A DNA stretch of 64,000 nt, from assembly GCA_006226495.1 (NCBI GenBank), contig SBGU01000052.1, positions 62,001 through 126,000 on the forward strand. The letters are read 5' to 3'. The notes beneath the pieces were generated by a model that saw only the letters and a program-made list of their open reading frames with translations, did no database searches and was not told the origin of the DNA. The stretch comes from Alphaproteobacteria bacterium (GTDB lineage Bacteria > Pseudomonadota > Alphaproteobacteria > Sphingomonadales > Kordiimonadaceae). Shown here one piece after another: positions 33,643-44,256 of the stretch (position 1 is the stretch's first letter; every line of letters begins with the position of its first letter). Both the position numbers and the translations under genes were made by a program.

Positions 33643-36390
33643 ATGGAAGGCGGCAAAGTATCTGGCATCAATTCCGGGGATGGTCGCGCCGCCAGTGCCA
33701 CGCCCGACAATAAATGGGCCATTGCGGCGCGCGATCCGTCCGCGACCCCGATGATGGCCCAGTATCTGGGCACCAAGGCCGATTACCCGGATTGCCTGCT
33801 GTTCTACCGCATGGGCGACTTTTACGAGCTGTTTTTCGAGGACGCCGAAAAAGCCGCGGAAGCGCTGGACATCACCCTCACCAAACGCGGCAAACATGGC
33901 GGCGAGGACATCCCCATGTGCGGCGTGCCCGTGCATGCGGCGGAAATGTACCTGTCGCGCCTCATCCGCAAATCCTTCAAGGTTGCGGTCTGCGAACAGA
34001 CCGAAGACCCGGCAGAAGCCAAAAAACGCGGCTCCAAATCGGTGGTGCGGCGTGAAGTGGTGCGGCTCGTCACCCCCGGCACCATCACCGAAGAAAACCT
34101 GCTGGACGCCCGGAGCCATAACTATCTGGTGGCGCTTGGCCGCGCGCAGGCCGACCTGTCGCTGGCGGTCGCCGAAATGTCGACGGGCGAGTTTTTCATC
34201 CTGCCCACCAAGGCCGGCCGGCTGGACGCCGACCTTGCGCGCCTGACGCCGGGTGAACTGCTGGTACCCACGGACGTGCTGGCGGACGAAAACATCAACC
34301 GCGCCCTGTTCGACTGGCGCGCGGTCACCAGTCCCCTCGAAAGCCACCGGTTCGACAGCACGTCGGGCGGGCGCCGGCTTCAGGACATGTTCGATGTCGC
34401 GACCCTGGACGGTTTCGCGAACTTCAGCCGCGCCGACCTGACCGCCGCCGGCGCGCTGGTCGACTATCTGGAAGACACCCAGAAGGGCAAGATGCCGCGG
34501 CTGTATCCGCCGCGCCGGCATGCCGCCGACGGCACCATGATGATCGATGCCGCCACACGCCGCAGCCTGGAGCTGACCCGCACCCAGCGCGGCGAAACGT
34601 CGGGCAGCCTTCTGTCCGTCATCGACCGCACGGTCACGGGCGCGGGGGCGCGCCTTCTGGCCAAACGGCTGGCGGCTCCGATTACCGATCCCGTGCGCAT
34701 CAATGAACGGCTGGACGCGGTAGCCTATATGCTGGACAACCCGCACCTGCGCGCCGACATCCGGGCGGCCCTCAAAGCCGCGCCCGACATGGAACGCGCG
34801 CTGGCACGCCTTGCGCTTGGCCGGGGTGGCCCGCGTGACCTGAGCGCCATCCGCACCGGGCTTGAGGCAGCGGCCCTTGTGCGCCGCTTCCTGGGTGTCG
34901 AACCCGGGGCGCTGGATGATGTGCCCATGCAGATCGCCGATGCCGCCGAGGATTTGGGCGAACATGCCGAACTGGTGCAGGAACTGACGGAAGCCCTGGT
35001 GGACGAACCGCCGATGCTGGCGCGCGACGGCGGTTTCATCAAGGGTGGCTACCACGCCGCGCTTGATGAATTCCGTATGCTGCGCGACGAAAGCCGGCGC
35101 CTGATTGCCGGCCTTGAGGGCGATTACCAGCGCGATACCGGCATTGGGTCCCTGAAAATCCGGCACAATAACGTGATCGGCTATCATGTCGATACCACGC
35201 CCAAACATGCCGAAAAGCTGATGGCGCCGCCCCTGAATGACATGTTCATCCACCGGCAGACCCTGGCCAATTCCGTGCGTTTTTCGACCGCCGAACTGTC
35301 GAAGCTGGCGGGCCGGATATCCGAAGCCGCCGACCGGGCCCTGGCCCTGGAACAGGAACTGTTCGCCGCGCTTGCGGCCCGTGTGCTCGACCGGTCGGGC
35401 CCGATTTCGACCGCCGCCGAAGCGCTGGCCGCGCTTGATGTGGCAACCGCGCTGGCGACCTTGGCGGAATCCGACCGTTATTGCCGCCCGGACGTGGACG
35501 ACAGCCTGGCCTTCGATATCAGGGCCGGCCGCCACCCGGTGGTGGAAAAGGCCCTGCAGGCAGCCGACGAAGGCAGTTTTGTCGCCAACGACTGTGACCT
35601 GGGCCCCGACGACCGGCTGTGGCTGATCACCGGCCCCAACATGGCCGGTAAAAGTACGTTCCTCAGGCAAAATGCGCTGATTGCGGTCCTCGCCCAGATG
35701 GGTAGTTTCGTGCCGGCGGACGAAGCGCACATCGGTGTGGTCGACCGGCTGTTCAGCCGCGTGGGCGCGTCCGACGACCTGGCGCATGGCCGCTCGACCT
35801 TCATGGTTGAAATGGTGGAAACCGCCGCGATCCTGAATCAGGCCGGGCCCCGCTCACTGGTGGTACTGGACGAAATCGGCCGTGGCACCGCCACCTATGA
35901 CGGCCTGTCGATCGCCTGGGCGGCGGTCGAGAACCTGCATAATATCAACCAGTCGCGCGCGCTGTTCGCCACCCACTATCATGAACTGACTGCGCTGAAG
36001 GAAACGCTGGACAGCGTGTCCTTGCGCTCCATGAAAGTGCGGGAATGGAAGGGCGACGTGGTGTTCCTGCACGAAGTGGCCATGGGCGCCGCCGACCGGT
36101 CCTACGGCATCCAGGTGGCCAAACTGGCGGGCCTGCCACCCCGGGTGATCAACCGGGCGCGCCAGGTGCTGGACCATCTGGAAACCAGCGACAAGGGCGG
36201 CAAGGCGCAAGGCCTGATCAGCGACCTGCCGCTGTTCCAGTCGGTGCCCGCCGTGCGCAAGCAGGAAGACCATGGGCCGTCCGAGGTCGAAGAACAACTG
36301 GCCACGGTCAACCCCGACGAACTGACCCCGCGTGAAGCCCTTGATGTGCTATATGCACTGAAAGAAACCCTGACCAACAGCCGCCCCTAA
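33643..36390 (+). CDS. mutS: DNA mismatch repair protein MutS
   Basis: A 915-aa mismatch-recognition ATPase. The mismatch wedge motif [11 protein letters not shown] lies in domain I, and the ATPase has Walker [17 protein letters not shown] and Walker B LDEIGRGT. The C-terminal region carries a beta-clamp/tetramerisation tail (LPLFQS). The ATG at 33643 follows GGGGG, 7 nt away; a TTG 12 nt upstream is less likely. It is 18 nt before glnD, and mutS-glnD-murJ-trpS read as one block. Confidence 0.98.
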   Translation: MEGGKVSGINSGDGRAASATPDNKWAIAARDPSATPMMAQYLGTKADYPDCLLFYRMGDFYELFFEDAEKAAEALDITLTKRGKHGGEDIPMCGVPVHAAEMYLSRLIRKSFKVAVCEQTEDPAEAKKRGSKSVVRREVVRLVTPGTITEENLLDARSHNYLVALGRAQADLSLAVAEMSTGEFFILPTKAGRLDADLARLTPGELLVPTDVLADENINRALFDWRAVTSPLESHRFDSTSGGRRLQDMFDVATLDGFANFSRADLTAAGALVDYLEDTQKGKMPRLYPPRRHAADGTMMIDAATRRSLELTRTQRGETSGSLLSVIDRTVTGAGARLLAKRLAAPITDPVRINERLDAVAYMLDNPHLRADIRAALKAAPDMERALARLALGRGGPRDLSAIRTGLEAAALVRRFLGVEPGALDDVPMQIADAAEDLGEHAELVQELTEALVDEPPMLARDGGFIKGGYHAALDEFRMLRDESRRLIAGLEGDYQRDTGIGSLKIRHNNVIGYHVDTTPKHAEKLMAPPLNDMFIHRQTLANSVRFSTAELSKLAGRISEAADRALALEQELFAALAARVLDRSGPISTAAEALAALDVATALATLAESDRYCRPDVDDSLAFDIRAGRHPVVEKALQAADEGSFVANDCDLGPDDRLWLITGPNMAGKSTFLRQNALIAVLAQMGSFVPADEAHIGVVDRLFSRVGASDDLAHGRSTFMVEMVETAAILNQAGPRSLVVLDEIGRGTATYDGLSIAWAAVENLHNINQSRALFATHYHELTALKETLDSVSLRSMKVREWKGDVVFLHEVAMGAADRSYGIQVAKLAGLPPRVINRARQVLDHLETSDKGGKAQGLISDLPLFQSVPAVRKQEDHGPSEVEEQLATVNPDELTPREALDVLYALKETLTNSRP

Positions 36391-36408
36391 CCCGGAGCCC
36401 CGAACGCC

Positions 36409-39174
36409 ATGACCACAGTCCGCAACCGCCGTGATGTGATCAGCCGAAAAAGCCTGGTGATCATGCTTGAAAACATGGTCGAGGAACGCCCGGAAAGCGA
36501 ATGGCGCCAGGGCCTGGTGACGATCCTGAAGGACGCCTACCAGCATGGCTGGAACGAGGTGAAGCGCCGTTTCATGGAAGAGGCGGAAACCGGCCGCAAC
36601 AGCGCCCATGCGCTGAGTTTCCTTGCCGACCAGATTTTGCGCACCCTGTATGATTTTGTCACCGGCCATGTCTATCCGCTGGCGAACCCCACGGCGTCTG
36701 AAAAGCTGTGCCTGGTGGCCACGGGCGGTTATGGCCGCGGCGAAATGGCGCCGTTTTCGGATGTCGACCTCCTGTTCCTGATCCCCTACAAATCGACACC
36801 CTGGGCCGAGAATGTGGTCGAATATATGCTCTATGTGCTGTGGGATCTGGGCCTGAAGGTCGGCCACGCCACCCGCACGCCAGAGGAATGCAGCCGGCTC
36901 GCCAAGGAAGACCTGACCATCCGCACCGCGCTTCTCGAGGCCCGTTACCTGTGGGGCGACGAAAGCCTGTTCGATGCCGCCGCCAAACGGTTTGTGCGCC
37001 GGGTCGTGGCCACCACCGGGCCCGAATTTGTCGACCAGAAGCTGGCCGAGCGCAACAACCGCCACCAGAAACTGGGCGACAGCCGTTATGTGGTTGAACC
37101 CAACATCAAGGAAGGCAAGGGCGGCTTGCGCGACCTGCAGACCATGTGGTGGATCGCCCGCTATCTGTATGGCACCGGCATCGACCATGAACAGGCGGTC
37201 AAGAAGGATATCCTGACCCAGAAGGAAAACCGCCAGTTCAAGCAGGCGGAAAACTTCCTCTGGACCGTGCGCGTGGCTCTGCATTTTGTCTCGGGCCGGG
37301 CCGAAGAACGGCTGACCTTCGATGTGCAGCGCCAACTGGCCGACCTGCTGCATTACAAGGACCACCCGGGCGCCAGCGGTGTCGAACGTTTCATGAAACA
37401 CTATTTCCTGGTGGCCAAACAGGTAGGCGACCTGACGCGCATCTTCTGTGCGGTTCTGGAAGCGCGCCAGAAAAAGACCGCCTTTTTCTCGCGTTTCCGC
37501 CGCACCAAGAAGCTGCAGGATTTTGCCCTTGAAGGCGGTCGCCTGACCTTCGTGGCCGAACAGGACCTGAAGGACAATCCGGCGCTGATGGTACGCATCT
37601 TCCGCGTGGCCGATGAAAAGGGGCTGGATATCCACCCGGATGCCCTCCGCCTCATCAAGCATAATCTGTCGCGCATCACCGACCGGGTGCGGCGCGACCC
37701 GCAGGCGAACGAGGATTTCCTCGCGGTGCTGACCTCGAAGAACGAGGGCGAAATCAACCTCAGGCGCATGAACGAGGCCGGTGTGTTCGGGCGCTTCGTG
37801 CCCGATTTCGGCCGGGTCGTGGCCCAGATGCAGTATGACATGTACCATCATTATACGGTGGACGAGCATACGATCCATGCCATCGGCCTTGTGGCCAAGA
37901 TCGAGTCCGGCGAGCTGCAGGCCGACCACCCGCTGTCGACCGATGTGATCCAGAAGGTGATCTCGCGCCGGGTGCTCTATGTCGCCGTGCTGCTGCACGA
38001 CATCGCCAAGGGCCGGGGCGGCGACCATTCGGTGCTGGGCGCCGATGTCGCCGAACATCTGTGCCCACGTTTCGGGCTCAAACCCGCCGAAACCGAAACC
38101 GTGGCCTGGCTCGTGCGCTGGCACCTTTTGATGAGCAGCACCGCCTTCAAACGTGATTTGAGCGACCACAAGACCATCCAGGATTTCTGCGAACTGGTGA
38201 AAAGCCCGGAACGGCTGCGCCTTCTCCTTGTGCTGACGGTTGTTGACATCCGCGCCGTCGGCCCGGGGGTCTGGAACGGCTGGAAAGGCCAACTGTTGCG
38301 CGAGCTGTATTATGCCGCCGAAGAGGTATTGCTGGCCGGCCATGCCAATGTGGGCCGCACCGAACGGGTGAAAGCCAAACAGGCGGAGCTGCGTGCCGCG
38401 CTCAAGGACTGGTCGGACGCCGCCTTCAAAAAACATGTGGAGCGCATGAACGACGCCTACTGGATCGCCGAGGCGCCGGATACCCTGGTGCAGAACGCCG
38501 AACTGATGAAAAAGACCGACGAGGCCAAACGCCCCCTGGGGGTGACGGTCCGCATCGAACAGTTCCAGGACATGACCAATGTATCGGTCTACACCGGCGA
38601 CCATCCAGGCCTGTTTGCCCGCATCGTCGGCGCGCTGGGGGTGGGTGGTGCCACCATCATGGGTGCCAAGATCCACACCTCAGCCGACGGTATGGCCATG
38701 GACAATTTCACGGTGCAGGACCTTGAGGGCCGGGCGTTCGACAGTACCCGCGCGCTCGACAAGCTGGAGCACACCATCCTTGAAACCCTGATGGGCAATG
38801 TACGCCCGAAGGAAAAGCTGGTCGAACGCCGCATGTTCGGCAAGAAAACCGGCGCCTTCGAGGTGGAACCCGTGGTGCTGATCGACAACAAGGCCTCCAG
38901 CCGCTCGACCGTGATCGAGGTCAATGCCAAGGACAGGCCGGGCCTTCTGTACGATCTCGCCTATGCGCTGTACCGCCTTAAACTTTCCATTTTCTCGGCC
39001 CATGTTGCCACCTATGGCGAACGCGCGATCGATGTGTTTTATGTGCGCGACCTTGTCGGCCAGAAAGTGACCAACAAGGTGCGGCTGAGGAACATCGAGG
39101 ACAAATTGCTGAAAGCCGCGCGCGGCGAACAGATTTTCTCGAGCAAGAACCGCCATACGGAGACGGTGCAGTGA
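36409..39174 (+). CDS. glnD: Bifunctional uridylyltransferase/uridylyl-removing enzyme GlnD
   Basis: A 921-aa nitrogen sensor that uridylylates PII proteins at low glutamine and removes UMP at high glutamine. The nucleotidyltransferase motif [19 protein letters not shown], the HD hydrolase motif [14 protein letters not shown], and two C-terminal ACT domains (about 710-790 and 825-905; [13 protein letters not shown] in the second) are all intact. It overlaps murJ (GTGA). Confidence 0.97.
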   Translation: MTTVRNRRDVISRKSLVIMLENMVEERPESEWRQGLVTILKDAYQHGWNEVKRRFMEEAETGRNSAHALSFLADQILRTLYDFVTGHVYPLANPTASEKLCLVATGGYGRGEMAPFSDVDLLFLIPYKSTPWAENVVEYMLYVLWDLGLKVGHATRTPEECSRLAKEDLTIRTALLEARYLWGDESLFDAAAKRFVRRVVATTGPEFVDQKLAERNNRHQKLGDSRYVVEPNIKEGKGGLRDLQTMWWIARYLYGTGIDHEQAVKKDILTQKENRQFKQAENFLWTVRVALHFVSGRAEERLTFDVQRQLADLLHYKDHPGASGVERFMKHYFLVAKQVGDLTRIFCAVLEARQKKTAFFSRFRRTKKLQDFALEGGRLTFVAEQDLKDNPALMVRIFRVADEKGLDIHPDALRLIKHNLSRITDRVRRDPQANEDFLAVLTSKNEGEINLRRMNEAGVFGRFVPDFGRVVAQMQYDMYHHYTVDEHTIHAIGLVAKIESGELQADHPLSTDVIQKVISRRVLYVAVLLHDIAKGRGGDHSVLGADVAEHLCPRFGLKPAETETVAWLVRWHLLMSSTAFKRDLSDHKTIQDFCELVKSPERLRLLLVLTVVDIRAVGPGVWNGWKGQLLRELYYAAEEVLLAGHANVGRTERVKAKQAELRAALKDWSDAAFKKHVERMNDAYWIAEAPDTLVQNAELMKKTDEAKRPLGVTVRIEQFQDMTNVSVYTGDHPGLFARIVGALGVGGATIMGAKIHTSADGMAMDNFTVQDLEGRAFDSTRALDKLEHTILETLMGNVRPKEKLVERRMFGKKTGAFEVEPVVLIDNKASSRSTVIEVNAKDRPGLLYDLAYALYRLKLSIFSAHVATYGERAIDVFYVRDLVGQKVTNKVRLRNIEDKLLKAARGEQIFSSKNRHTETVQ

Positions 39175-40736
39175 GCCTGGCGAAACGCCTGACCGCGGTC
39201 GGGGGCCTGACGATGCTGAGCCGCGTGCTGGGCCTGACCCGCGACCTTCTGGTCGCGCGCTACCTGGGCGCCGGCATGGCGGCGGATGCCTTTTTCATCG
39301 CTTTCAAGCTGCCGAACTTTTTCCGCCGCCTGTTCGCGGAAGGCGCCTTCACGGTCGGTTTTGTGCCGCTGTTCGCCCGGGTCCTCGGCAAGGATATCAC
39401 CCCCGAAAGCCGCATCGCCGCCGAGGCCTTCGCCGGCAGGGTGCTGGCCTGGTTCCTGCCGGTCCTGCTGGTCTTCCTCCTGATCATGGAAGCGGCGATG
39501 GTGCCGGTGATGACGGGCCTGACCGGTGGTTTTGACGGCGATACGGCCAAGTTCAATCTGGCGGTCGAGCTCGGGCGCTATACTTTCCCCTATCTGGTGC
39601 TGATCTCCTTGGCGTCGTTCCTGGGCGGCATCTTGAACGCCTATGAACGGTTTTCGGCTGCGGCCTTTGTGCCCGTTTTGCTGAATATCTTCATGATCAG
39701 CGCCATGCTGCTGGCCGGCGACAGCGAGCTTGATGTCGCGCGCTATCTTGCCATCGCCGTGTCGCTGTCCGGCGTCGCGCAGTTCCTGTGGCTTTATGTG
39801 GCCGCGCACCGGGCCGGCGTGCGGCTCAGGTTTCCGTTCCCGCGCCTGAGCGACGATGTGAAGGAACTGCTGAAGGTGATGGGCCCCGCCGCCATCGGCG
39901 CCGGCGTGATGCAGATCAACCTGCTGGTCGATACCCTGATCGCGGCGCGCTACCTGCCCGAAGGCTCGGTCTCCTGGCTTTTTTACGCCGACCGGCTGAA
40001 CCAGTTGCCGCTGGGTGTGATCGGGGTGGCGGTCGGTACGGTATTGTTGCCCAGCATTTCGCGCCTCCTGGCGGGCGGCGATGACGCAGGCGCCAACCGG
40101 CAGCAGAACCGCGCGCTTGAATTCACACTCCTTCTTACCATCCCGGCGGCGGGGGCACTGGCGGCGCTCAGCCTGCCGATCATCTCGACTATTTTTGAAC
40201 GTGAAGCCTTCAGCCACACAGACAGCATTGCCACCGCCGCCGCGCTGGCGGCCTATGCCTTCGGCCTGCCGGCCTATGTGATTTCAAAAGCGCTGTCGCC
40301 CGGTTATTTCGCCCGCAAGGACACCCGCACGCCGGTGCGTTTTGCCGTGGTGTCGCTGGTGTTGAACACGGTCCTGAACCTTGTGTTCATACAGTTCATG
40401 GGCCATGTCGGCCTCGCCGCCGCCACCGCGGTTGCGGCCTGGGTGAATGTTGTGCTGCTGTATGGCGGGCTGAAACGCCGCGGCCATATCGCGCTGGAAC
40501 ACCGCACCAGGGTGCGGGTGGTAAAATTCACGGCGGCGACCGTGCTGATGTCGGCCGCGGTCTGGTATCTGGCGCACATCTCGGCCGGGGCGTTCGCGAC
40601 CGACGGCGCCCTCAGGATCGCCAGCCTTCTGGGCCTGGTGGTTGCCGGTATCGTGCTGTATTTCATCCTGATCTTCGCCTTCCGCACCATGCCGGCCAGC
40701 GACCTGACCGGTTTCCTGAAGCGCAAGCGCGGCTGA
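39171..40736 (+). CDS. murJ: Lipid II flippase MurJ (MviN)
   Basis: A 521-aa membrane protein of the MOP superfamily with about 14 helices that flips lipid II across the inner membrane for peptidoglycan synthesis. N-terminal family sequence TMLSRVLGLTRDLLVAR and NFFRRLFAEGAF are typical. GTG start at 39171 overlaps the glnD stop. Confidence 0.97.
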   Translation: MSLAKRLTAVGGLTMLSRVLGLTRDLLVARYLGAGMAADAFFIAFKLPNFFRRLFAEGAFTVGFVPLFARVLGKDITPESRIAAEAFAGRVLAWFLPVLLVFLLIMEAAMVPVMTGLTGGFDGDTAKFNLAVELGRYTFPYLVLISLASFLGGILNAYERFSAAAFVPVLLNIFMISAMLLAGDSELDVARYLAIAVSLSGVAQFLWLYVAAHRAGVRLRFPFPRLSDDVKELLKVMGPAAIGAGVMQINLLVDTLIAARYLPEGSVSWLFYADRLNQLPLGVIGVAVGTVLLPSISRLLAGGDDAGANRQQNRALEFTLLLTIPAAGALAALSLPIISTIFEREAFSHTDSIATAAALAAYAFGLPAYVISKALSPGYFARKDTRTPVRFAVVSLVLNTVLNLVFIQFMGHVGLAAATAVAAWVNVVLLYGGLKRRGHIALEHRTRVRVVKFTAATVLMSAAVWYLAHISAGAFATDGALRIASLLGLVVAGIVLYFILIFAFRTMPASDLTGFLKRKRG

Positions 40737-40751
40737 GAGGTGCGTGCGGGC

Positions 40752-40780
40752 TTGACCGCCCCGGCGCCGCTTGCCATAAG
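40752..40780 (+). promoter_or_regulatory. Putative trpS promoter
   Basis: TTGACC at 40752-40757 and CATAAG at 40775-40780 with a 17-nt spacer, 50 nt before the trpS GTG. Suggests trpS can be transcribed apart from the mutS-glnD-murJ block. Confidence 0.45.
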
Positions 40781-40830
40781 CGTTGCCGGGCAACAAGGCC
40801 CGCAAACAGCCATATATACGGAGATTTTGG

Positions 40831-41829
40831 GTGACTAATCGCGTTTTTTCGGGCGCCCAGCCCTCAGGGAACATGCATCTTGGCAACTACCTTGGTGCGT
40901 TCCGGAACTGGGTGCGCCTGCAGGCCGACTATGAATGCATTTATTGCGTCGTCGACATGCACGCGATCACCGTCTGGCAGGACCCTGCGCAACTGGTCGA
41001 ACAGACCCGCGAAGCCGCAGCCGCCTATATGGCCGCCGGTGTCGACCCCAAAAGCTCGATCCTTTTCAACCAGAGCCGGGTTTCGGGCCATGCCGAACTA
41101 GCCTGGATTTTCAACTGTGTCGCCCGCATCGGCTGGCTGAACCGCATGACCCAGTTCAAGGACAAGGCCGGCAAGAACCGCGAAAACGCATCCGTGGGCC
41201 TGTATGTCTATCCGGACCTGATGGCGGCGGACATCCTTCTGTATAAAGCCACCCACGTGCCGGTGGGCGAAGACCAGAAACAGCATCTGGAGCTGACCCG
41301 CGATATCGCGCAGAAGTTCAACAACGATTATGGCGTCGAGCTGTTCCCGATCACCGAACCCATTATCCTGGGGGAAGGTGCGCGGGTGATGAGCCTCAGG
41401 GACGGCAACCAGAAGATGTCCAAGTCCGACCCGTCGGAATATAGCCGCATCAACCTCAATGACGATGCCGATGCCATCGCGCTCAAGATCCGCAAGGCCA
41501 AGACCGACCCCGAGCCGCTGCCGGGCAAGGCCGAAGACCTGGGCGACCGCGCCGAAGCCAAGAACCTGGTCGGCATCTATGCCGCGCTGGCGGACATGAG
41601 CCGCGATGCCGTGTGCGCCGAATATGAAGGCAAGGGTTTTGGCGACTTCAAGAAGGGCCTGACCGACCTGGCCGTGGCCAGGCTGGCGCCCATCACCGAA
41701 GAAATGGCGCGCCTGCAGAAGGACCCGGCCTATATCGACAGCGTGCTGAAGGACGGCGGTGAACGCGCAAGCGCGATTGCCGAGCCGATCCTGAAAGAGG
41801 TCAAGAAGGTCGTCGGTTTCATCAGTTGA
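40831..41829 (+). CDS. trpS: Tryptophanyl-tRNA synthetase
   Basis: Class I synthetase of 332 aa charging tRNA-Trp. HIGH-like motif is [10 protein letters not shown] (in [13 protein letters not shown]), and KMSKS is exact ([10 protein letters not shown]). The start is a GTG at 40831 with GGAG 7 nt upstream; the frame is open further back but those codons show no site. It follows murJ, as in many alphaproteobacteria. Confidence 0.98.
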   Translation: MTNRVFSGAQPSGNMHLGNYLGAFRNWVRLQADYECIYCVVDMHAITVWQDPAQLVEQTREAAAAYMAAGVDPKSSILFNQSRVSGHAELAWIFNCVARIGWLNRMTQFKDKAGKNRENASVGLYVYPDLMAADILLYKATHVPVGEDQKQHLELTRDIAQKFNNDYGVELFPITEPIILGEGARVMSLRDGNQKMSKSDPSEYSRINLNDDADAIALKIRKAKTDPEPLPGKAEDLGDRAEAKNLVGIYAALADMSRDAVCAEYEGKGFGDFKKGLTDLAVARLAPITEEMARLQKDPAYIDSVLKDGGERASAIAEPILKEVKKVVGFIS

Positions 41830-41882
41830 GGCCTGCCCGTTCAGTTTGTGTTCAGGCAGCAGGCTTTAGCCTGAAGGTCAAT

Positions 41883-41912
41883 ATACGGGGCGGTGGAGCT
41901 TCCGCCCCGTAT
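41883..41912. other. Perfect 11-bp hairpin upstream of the DUF4136 lipoprotein
   Basis: ATACGGGGCGG (41883-41893) and CCGCCCCGTAT (41902-41912) with an 8-nt loop, between trpS and the lipoprotein gene. No T-run follows, so it may be a leader hairpin, an operator, or a terminator of the factor-dependent type for trpS. Confidence 0.45.
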
Positions 41913-41941
41913 CCATCCGGTTACCAAGTGGAGAGGACACC

Positions 41942-42571
41942 ATGGCCAGTTTGTTGAAGCGCATCGCCCTTGTTGGCGCTGTTTTCCTTGTAAGTGCCTG
42001 CACCCATACCTTCCGCAGCGATGTCACCACCTTCATGTCGCAGACCGTGCCGTCTGCCGGCAAGGTGTCGATCGTGCCGATGGACCAGGCCAAGCTGGAC
42101 AGCATCGAATACCGGCAATATGCCAGCGTGATCGCCAACGAACTGTCGAACATCGGTTATGCACAGGCCGGTGACGACAATCCGGAGCTGATTGTCGGCT
42201 TCGATATCGAAATCAATGATGGCCGCGAAAAACTGGAAACCCGTCCCGGCATGGGCATGGGCGCCGGTTACAATTACTGGACCCACAGTTGGCGCTGGGG
42301 CCGTTTCTGGGGCCCGGCCTACCCGTATGACCCCTTCTTCCCGGACAATGACCTTGTTGCCCGCACGGTCTATTTCGTGACCCTGAAGGTGGAAATGCGT
42401 AAACCCAACGGCGACATGATCTATGAAGGCCGCGCCGAGTCGGAAGTGCGCACCCGCGCCCTGCCCGAGATTGTGCCCCTGATGGCCGAAGCCCTGTTCA
42501 AGGAATTCCCGGGCCAGAATGGCAAGACCCAGCGTATCGTGCTGAGGCTGGACGACCGCAAGGCGCCCTGA
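41942..42571 (+). CDS. DUF4136 family lipoprotein
   Basis: A 209-aa lipoprotein: signal peptide with lipobox LVSAC (Cys20), so the protein is lipidated and anchored to a membrane, probably outer. The body has the DUF4136 pattern (YRQYASVIANELSNIGY, then a conserved beta region), a tryptophan- and glycine-rich loop (WTHSWRWGRFWGPAY) and the ending RIVLRLDDRKAP. Function in the family is unknown. ATG 41942 follows GGAGAGGAC. Confidence 0.85.
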   Translation: MASLLKRIALVGAVFLVSACTHTFRSDVTTFMSQTVPSAGKVSIVPMDQAKLDSIEYRQYASVIANELSNIGYAQAGDDNPELIVGFDIEINDGREKLETRPGMGMGAGYNYWTHSWRWGRFWGPAYPYDPFFPDNDLVARTVYFVTLKVEMRKPNGDMIYEGRAESEVRTRALPEIVPLMAEALFKEFPGQNGKTQRIVLRLDDRKAP

Positions 42572-42607
42572 CGCCGGCTCGGCAATAAGCCAATAAAATC
42601 AATCATT

Positions 42608-42640
42608 AACGCCTGTGCCCCCGGTACGGGCGTTTTTGTT
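42608..42640 (+). terminator. Intrinsic terminator after the DUF4136 lipoprotein
   Basis: Stem AACGCC/GGCGTT (42608-42613, 42629-42634) with further pairing inside, followed by TTTTTGTTTT. Located 36 nt after the stop. Confidence 0.75.
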
Positions 42641-42702
42641 TTCCGACACCTGTGCGCCTTTTGGCCAACCCATAACACACAAGAATCCTGCGCCCGCCCC
42701 TC

Positions 42703-42753
42703 TTGACATCTGTGTTTTACAAACTACTTTGTAATTCAAAGTGCTTTGTCATG
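42703..42753 (+). promoter_or_regulatory. Promoter with overlapping CAAAG/CTTTG operators
   Basis: TTGACA at 42703-42708 and TACTTT at 42725-42730 (16-nt spacer). Three overlapping palindromes cover the -10 and the start site: ACAAA-CTAC-TTTGT (42719-42732), ACTTTG-TAATT-CAAAGT (42726-42742) and CAAAG-TG-CTTTG (42737-42748). A regulator bound here would block RNA polymerase. The winged-helix gene at 43404 is the natural candidate, so the unit is probably autorepressed. Confidence 0.55.
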
Positions 42754-42770
42754 AACGAATGGAGTTTGAA

Positions 42771-43400
42771 ATGACAGACCATCAGAAAGACCTCGACGGC
42801 GCCGACATGGCAGACCGAACTGCCGCCACCGACCTGGCGCTGATCCGCAGCATGATGGAGGCCGGTCGCCGCCGCGCCGGTATCGACGGCACGCACTTTG
42901 TGCTGTGGGGCGCGCTTTTGATGCTGGCCTTCTTCGCCCAATATATGTCCGTCGTCGGTTATATCCCCGAAACCATCATCGGCATATGGGGTCCCGTGAC
43001 CGTGATCGGCTGGGGCGCCGAATTCTGGATGGCACACCGGGAACGCCGTCAGGGACCGGGCCGCAATATCGCGCTCATTGCCTACAGCACGTCCTGGGCG
43101 TCTGTCGGCCTTGGTGTGTTGATCTATTTTGTCATCTCGCTGGCGGCAGGCACGTTCGATGGCCGCACCACATCGATCCTGGCTTCGGGCCTGATCGGCG
43201 CCGCCTTCTTCGTCACCGCCCGGGTAACCGGCGTGAACTGGCTGCTGTATGTCGCGCTCGGCTGGGGGCTGTTGCTCACCTATCTCGCGCATACCACGGT
43301 CTATGACGCCGAAATGCTGCTGGTGATGGCGGGTGCCAGTGCCCTGTTGATCCTGCTGCCCGGCCAGTTGATGAAACGCCTGGCCGCCGACGAGGCCTGA
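42771..43400 (+). CDS. Multi-pass membrane protein of unknown function
   Basis: A 209-aa protein with a hydrophilic N-terminus (about 45 residues, acidic then basic) and about five membrane segments starting near residue 48 (FVLWGALLMLAFFAQYM), including a pair at 90-125 and two near the end. No enzyme motif is seen. Paired by 3 nt with a small winged-helix regulator; this pairing of a membrane protein with an HTH_34-type regulator recurs in proteobacteria. The ATG at 42771 follows GGAG at 8 nt. Confidence 0.8.
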   Translation: MTDHQKDLDGADMADRTAATDLALIRSMMEAGRRRAGIDGTHFVLWGALLMLAFFAQYMSVVGYIPETIIGIWGPVTVIGWGAEFWMAHRERRQGPGRNIALIAYSTSWASVGLGVLIYFVISLAAGTFDGRTTSILASGLIGAAFFVTARVTGVNWLLYVALGWGLLLTYLAHTTVYDAEMLLVMAGASALLILLPGQLMKRLAADEA

Positions 43401-43403
43401 GCC

Positions 43404-43712
43404 ATGAGCGATTATGATTATCGCGTGCTGGACGAGGTGATCCATTCAAGGGTCCGGCTGGCGATCATGTCCTACCTGTCAACCGCACGGGAGGCCGAAT
43501 TCACCGAACTGCGCACCCGGCTGAAGCTGTCGGACGGCAACCTGTCCACCCACCTGAAGAAGCTGGAGGACACTGGCTATGTCGCGGTGAACAAGGGTTT
43601 TGTCGGGCGCAAGCCGCAAACCCTGGTCAGCATCACCGATGCCGGCGAGACCGCGTTCAAAACTTATGTCGAGGGGCTGGCCGCCATGCTGGGCCCCGGC
43701 GCCCCGAACTGA
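43404..43712 (+). CDS. Winged-helix transcriptional regulator (HTH_34 type)
   Basis: A 102-aa MarR/ArsR-like winged helix: VRLAIMSYLSTAREAEFTE, then the recognition helix region LKLSDGNLSTHLKKLEDTGY and the wing GRKPQTLVSITDAGE. Nearly the whole protein is the DNA-binding domain, so no separate ligand domain is present. It likely binds the CAAAG/CTTTG repeats at 42719-42748 and controls its own operon. Start ATG 43404 is 3 nt after the membrane-protein stop. Confidence 0.88.
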   Translation: MSDYDYRVLDEVIHSRVRLAIMSYLSTAREAEFTELRTRLKLSDGNLSTHLKKLEDTGYVAVNKGFVGRKPQTLVSITDAGETAFKTYVEGLAAMLGPGAPN

Positions 43713-43778
43713 ATTTACCACCGAACGGACAGTCCGGCACCAGACCGGACGCCCGGGTCACACACGAGGAGACTGAAA

Positions 43779-44195
43779 ATGAAACTGATCCTGAGCACTG
43801 CCCTGGCCCTGATGGCCACATCCACAGCATATGCAGCCGACCTGACCCTGACTGTCACCGGCATGAAAACCGACACCGGCAACGTCATGATCGGCGTCTA
43901 TGACAAAGCCGACCGGTTCCTGCAGGTGGAAGGCATTGTCGCGCGCGGCCGGGTCCCGGCCAGCCATGACGCCGTGACCTATGTCTTCAAGAATCTGGCA
44001 CCGGGCCAGTATGCCATCTCGATTTTCCATGACGCGAACAACAACGGCAAGCTGGACAAGAATTTCATGGGCATCCCCACGGAACCCATCGGCATGTCGC
44101 GCGACGCCAAGGGCAGCTTCGGCCCGCCGCGCTATGAGGACGCGGTGTTCAGCCTGCCCGCAGACGGCATGAGCATGACCATCAAGGTCGAATAA
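43779..44195 (+). CDS. DUF2141 family secreted protein
   Basis: A 138-aa protein with a signal peptide (cut after ATSTAYAA, about residue 20) and a DUF2141 beta-sandwich: VMIGVYDKADRF, APGQYAISIFHDANNNGKLDKN (Ca-binding-like DANNNGKLD) and the GIPTEPIG block. Function unknown; periplasmic or extracellular. It lies 66 nt after the winged-helix gene and may belong to the same operon. The ATG follows GAGGAGA. Confidence 0.9.
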   Translation: MKLILSTALALMATSTAYAADLTLTVTGMKTDTGNVMIGVYDKADRFLQVEGIVARGRVPASHDAVTYVFKNLAPGQYAISIFHDANNNGKLDKNFMGIPTEPIGMSRDAKGSFGPPRYEDAVFSLPADGMSMTIKVE

Positions 44196-44222
44196 CCGGC
44201 CCCCAAGGGGCACCAGAACAGA

Positions 44223-44237
44223 ACCCGGAAACCGGGT
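44223..44237. other. Short hairpin between the DUF2141 and membrane-protein genes
   Basis: ACCCGG/CCGGGT with an AAA loop, 20 nt before the next ATG. No T-run; probably an mRNA-level element at most. Confidence 0.3.
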
Positions 44238-44256
44238 CACGACAGCGAGAACTATC

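Noticed and set aside
33616-35787. 723-codon open frame antisense to mutS
   Set aside because: Shadow frame over a fully conserved mutS; no recognisable domain.
36349-38676. 775-codon open frame antisense to glnD
   Set aside because: Shadow frame; glnD motifs are complete on the other strand.
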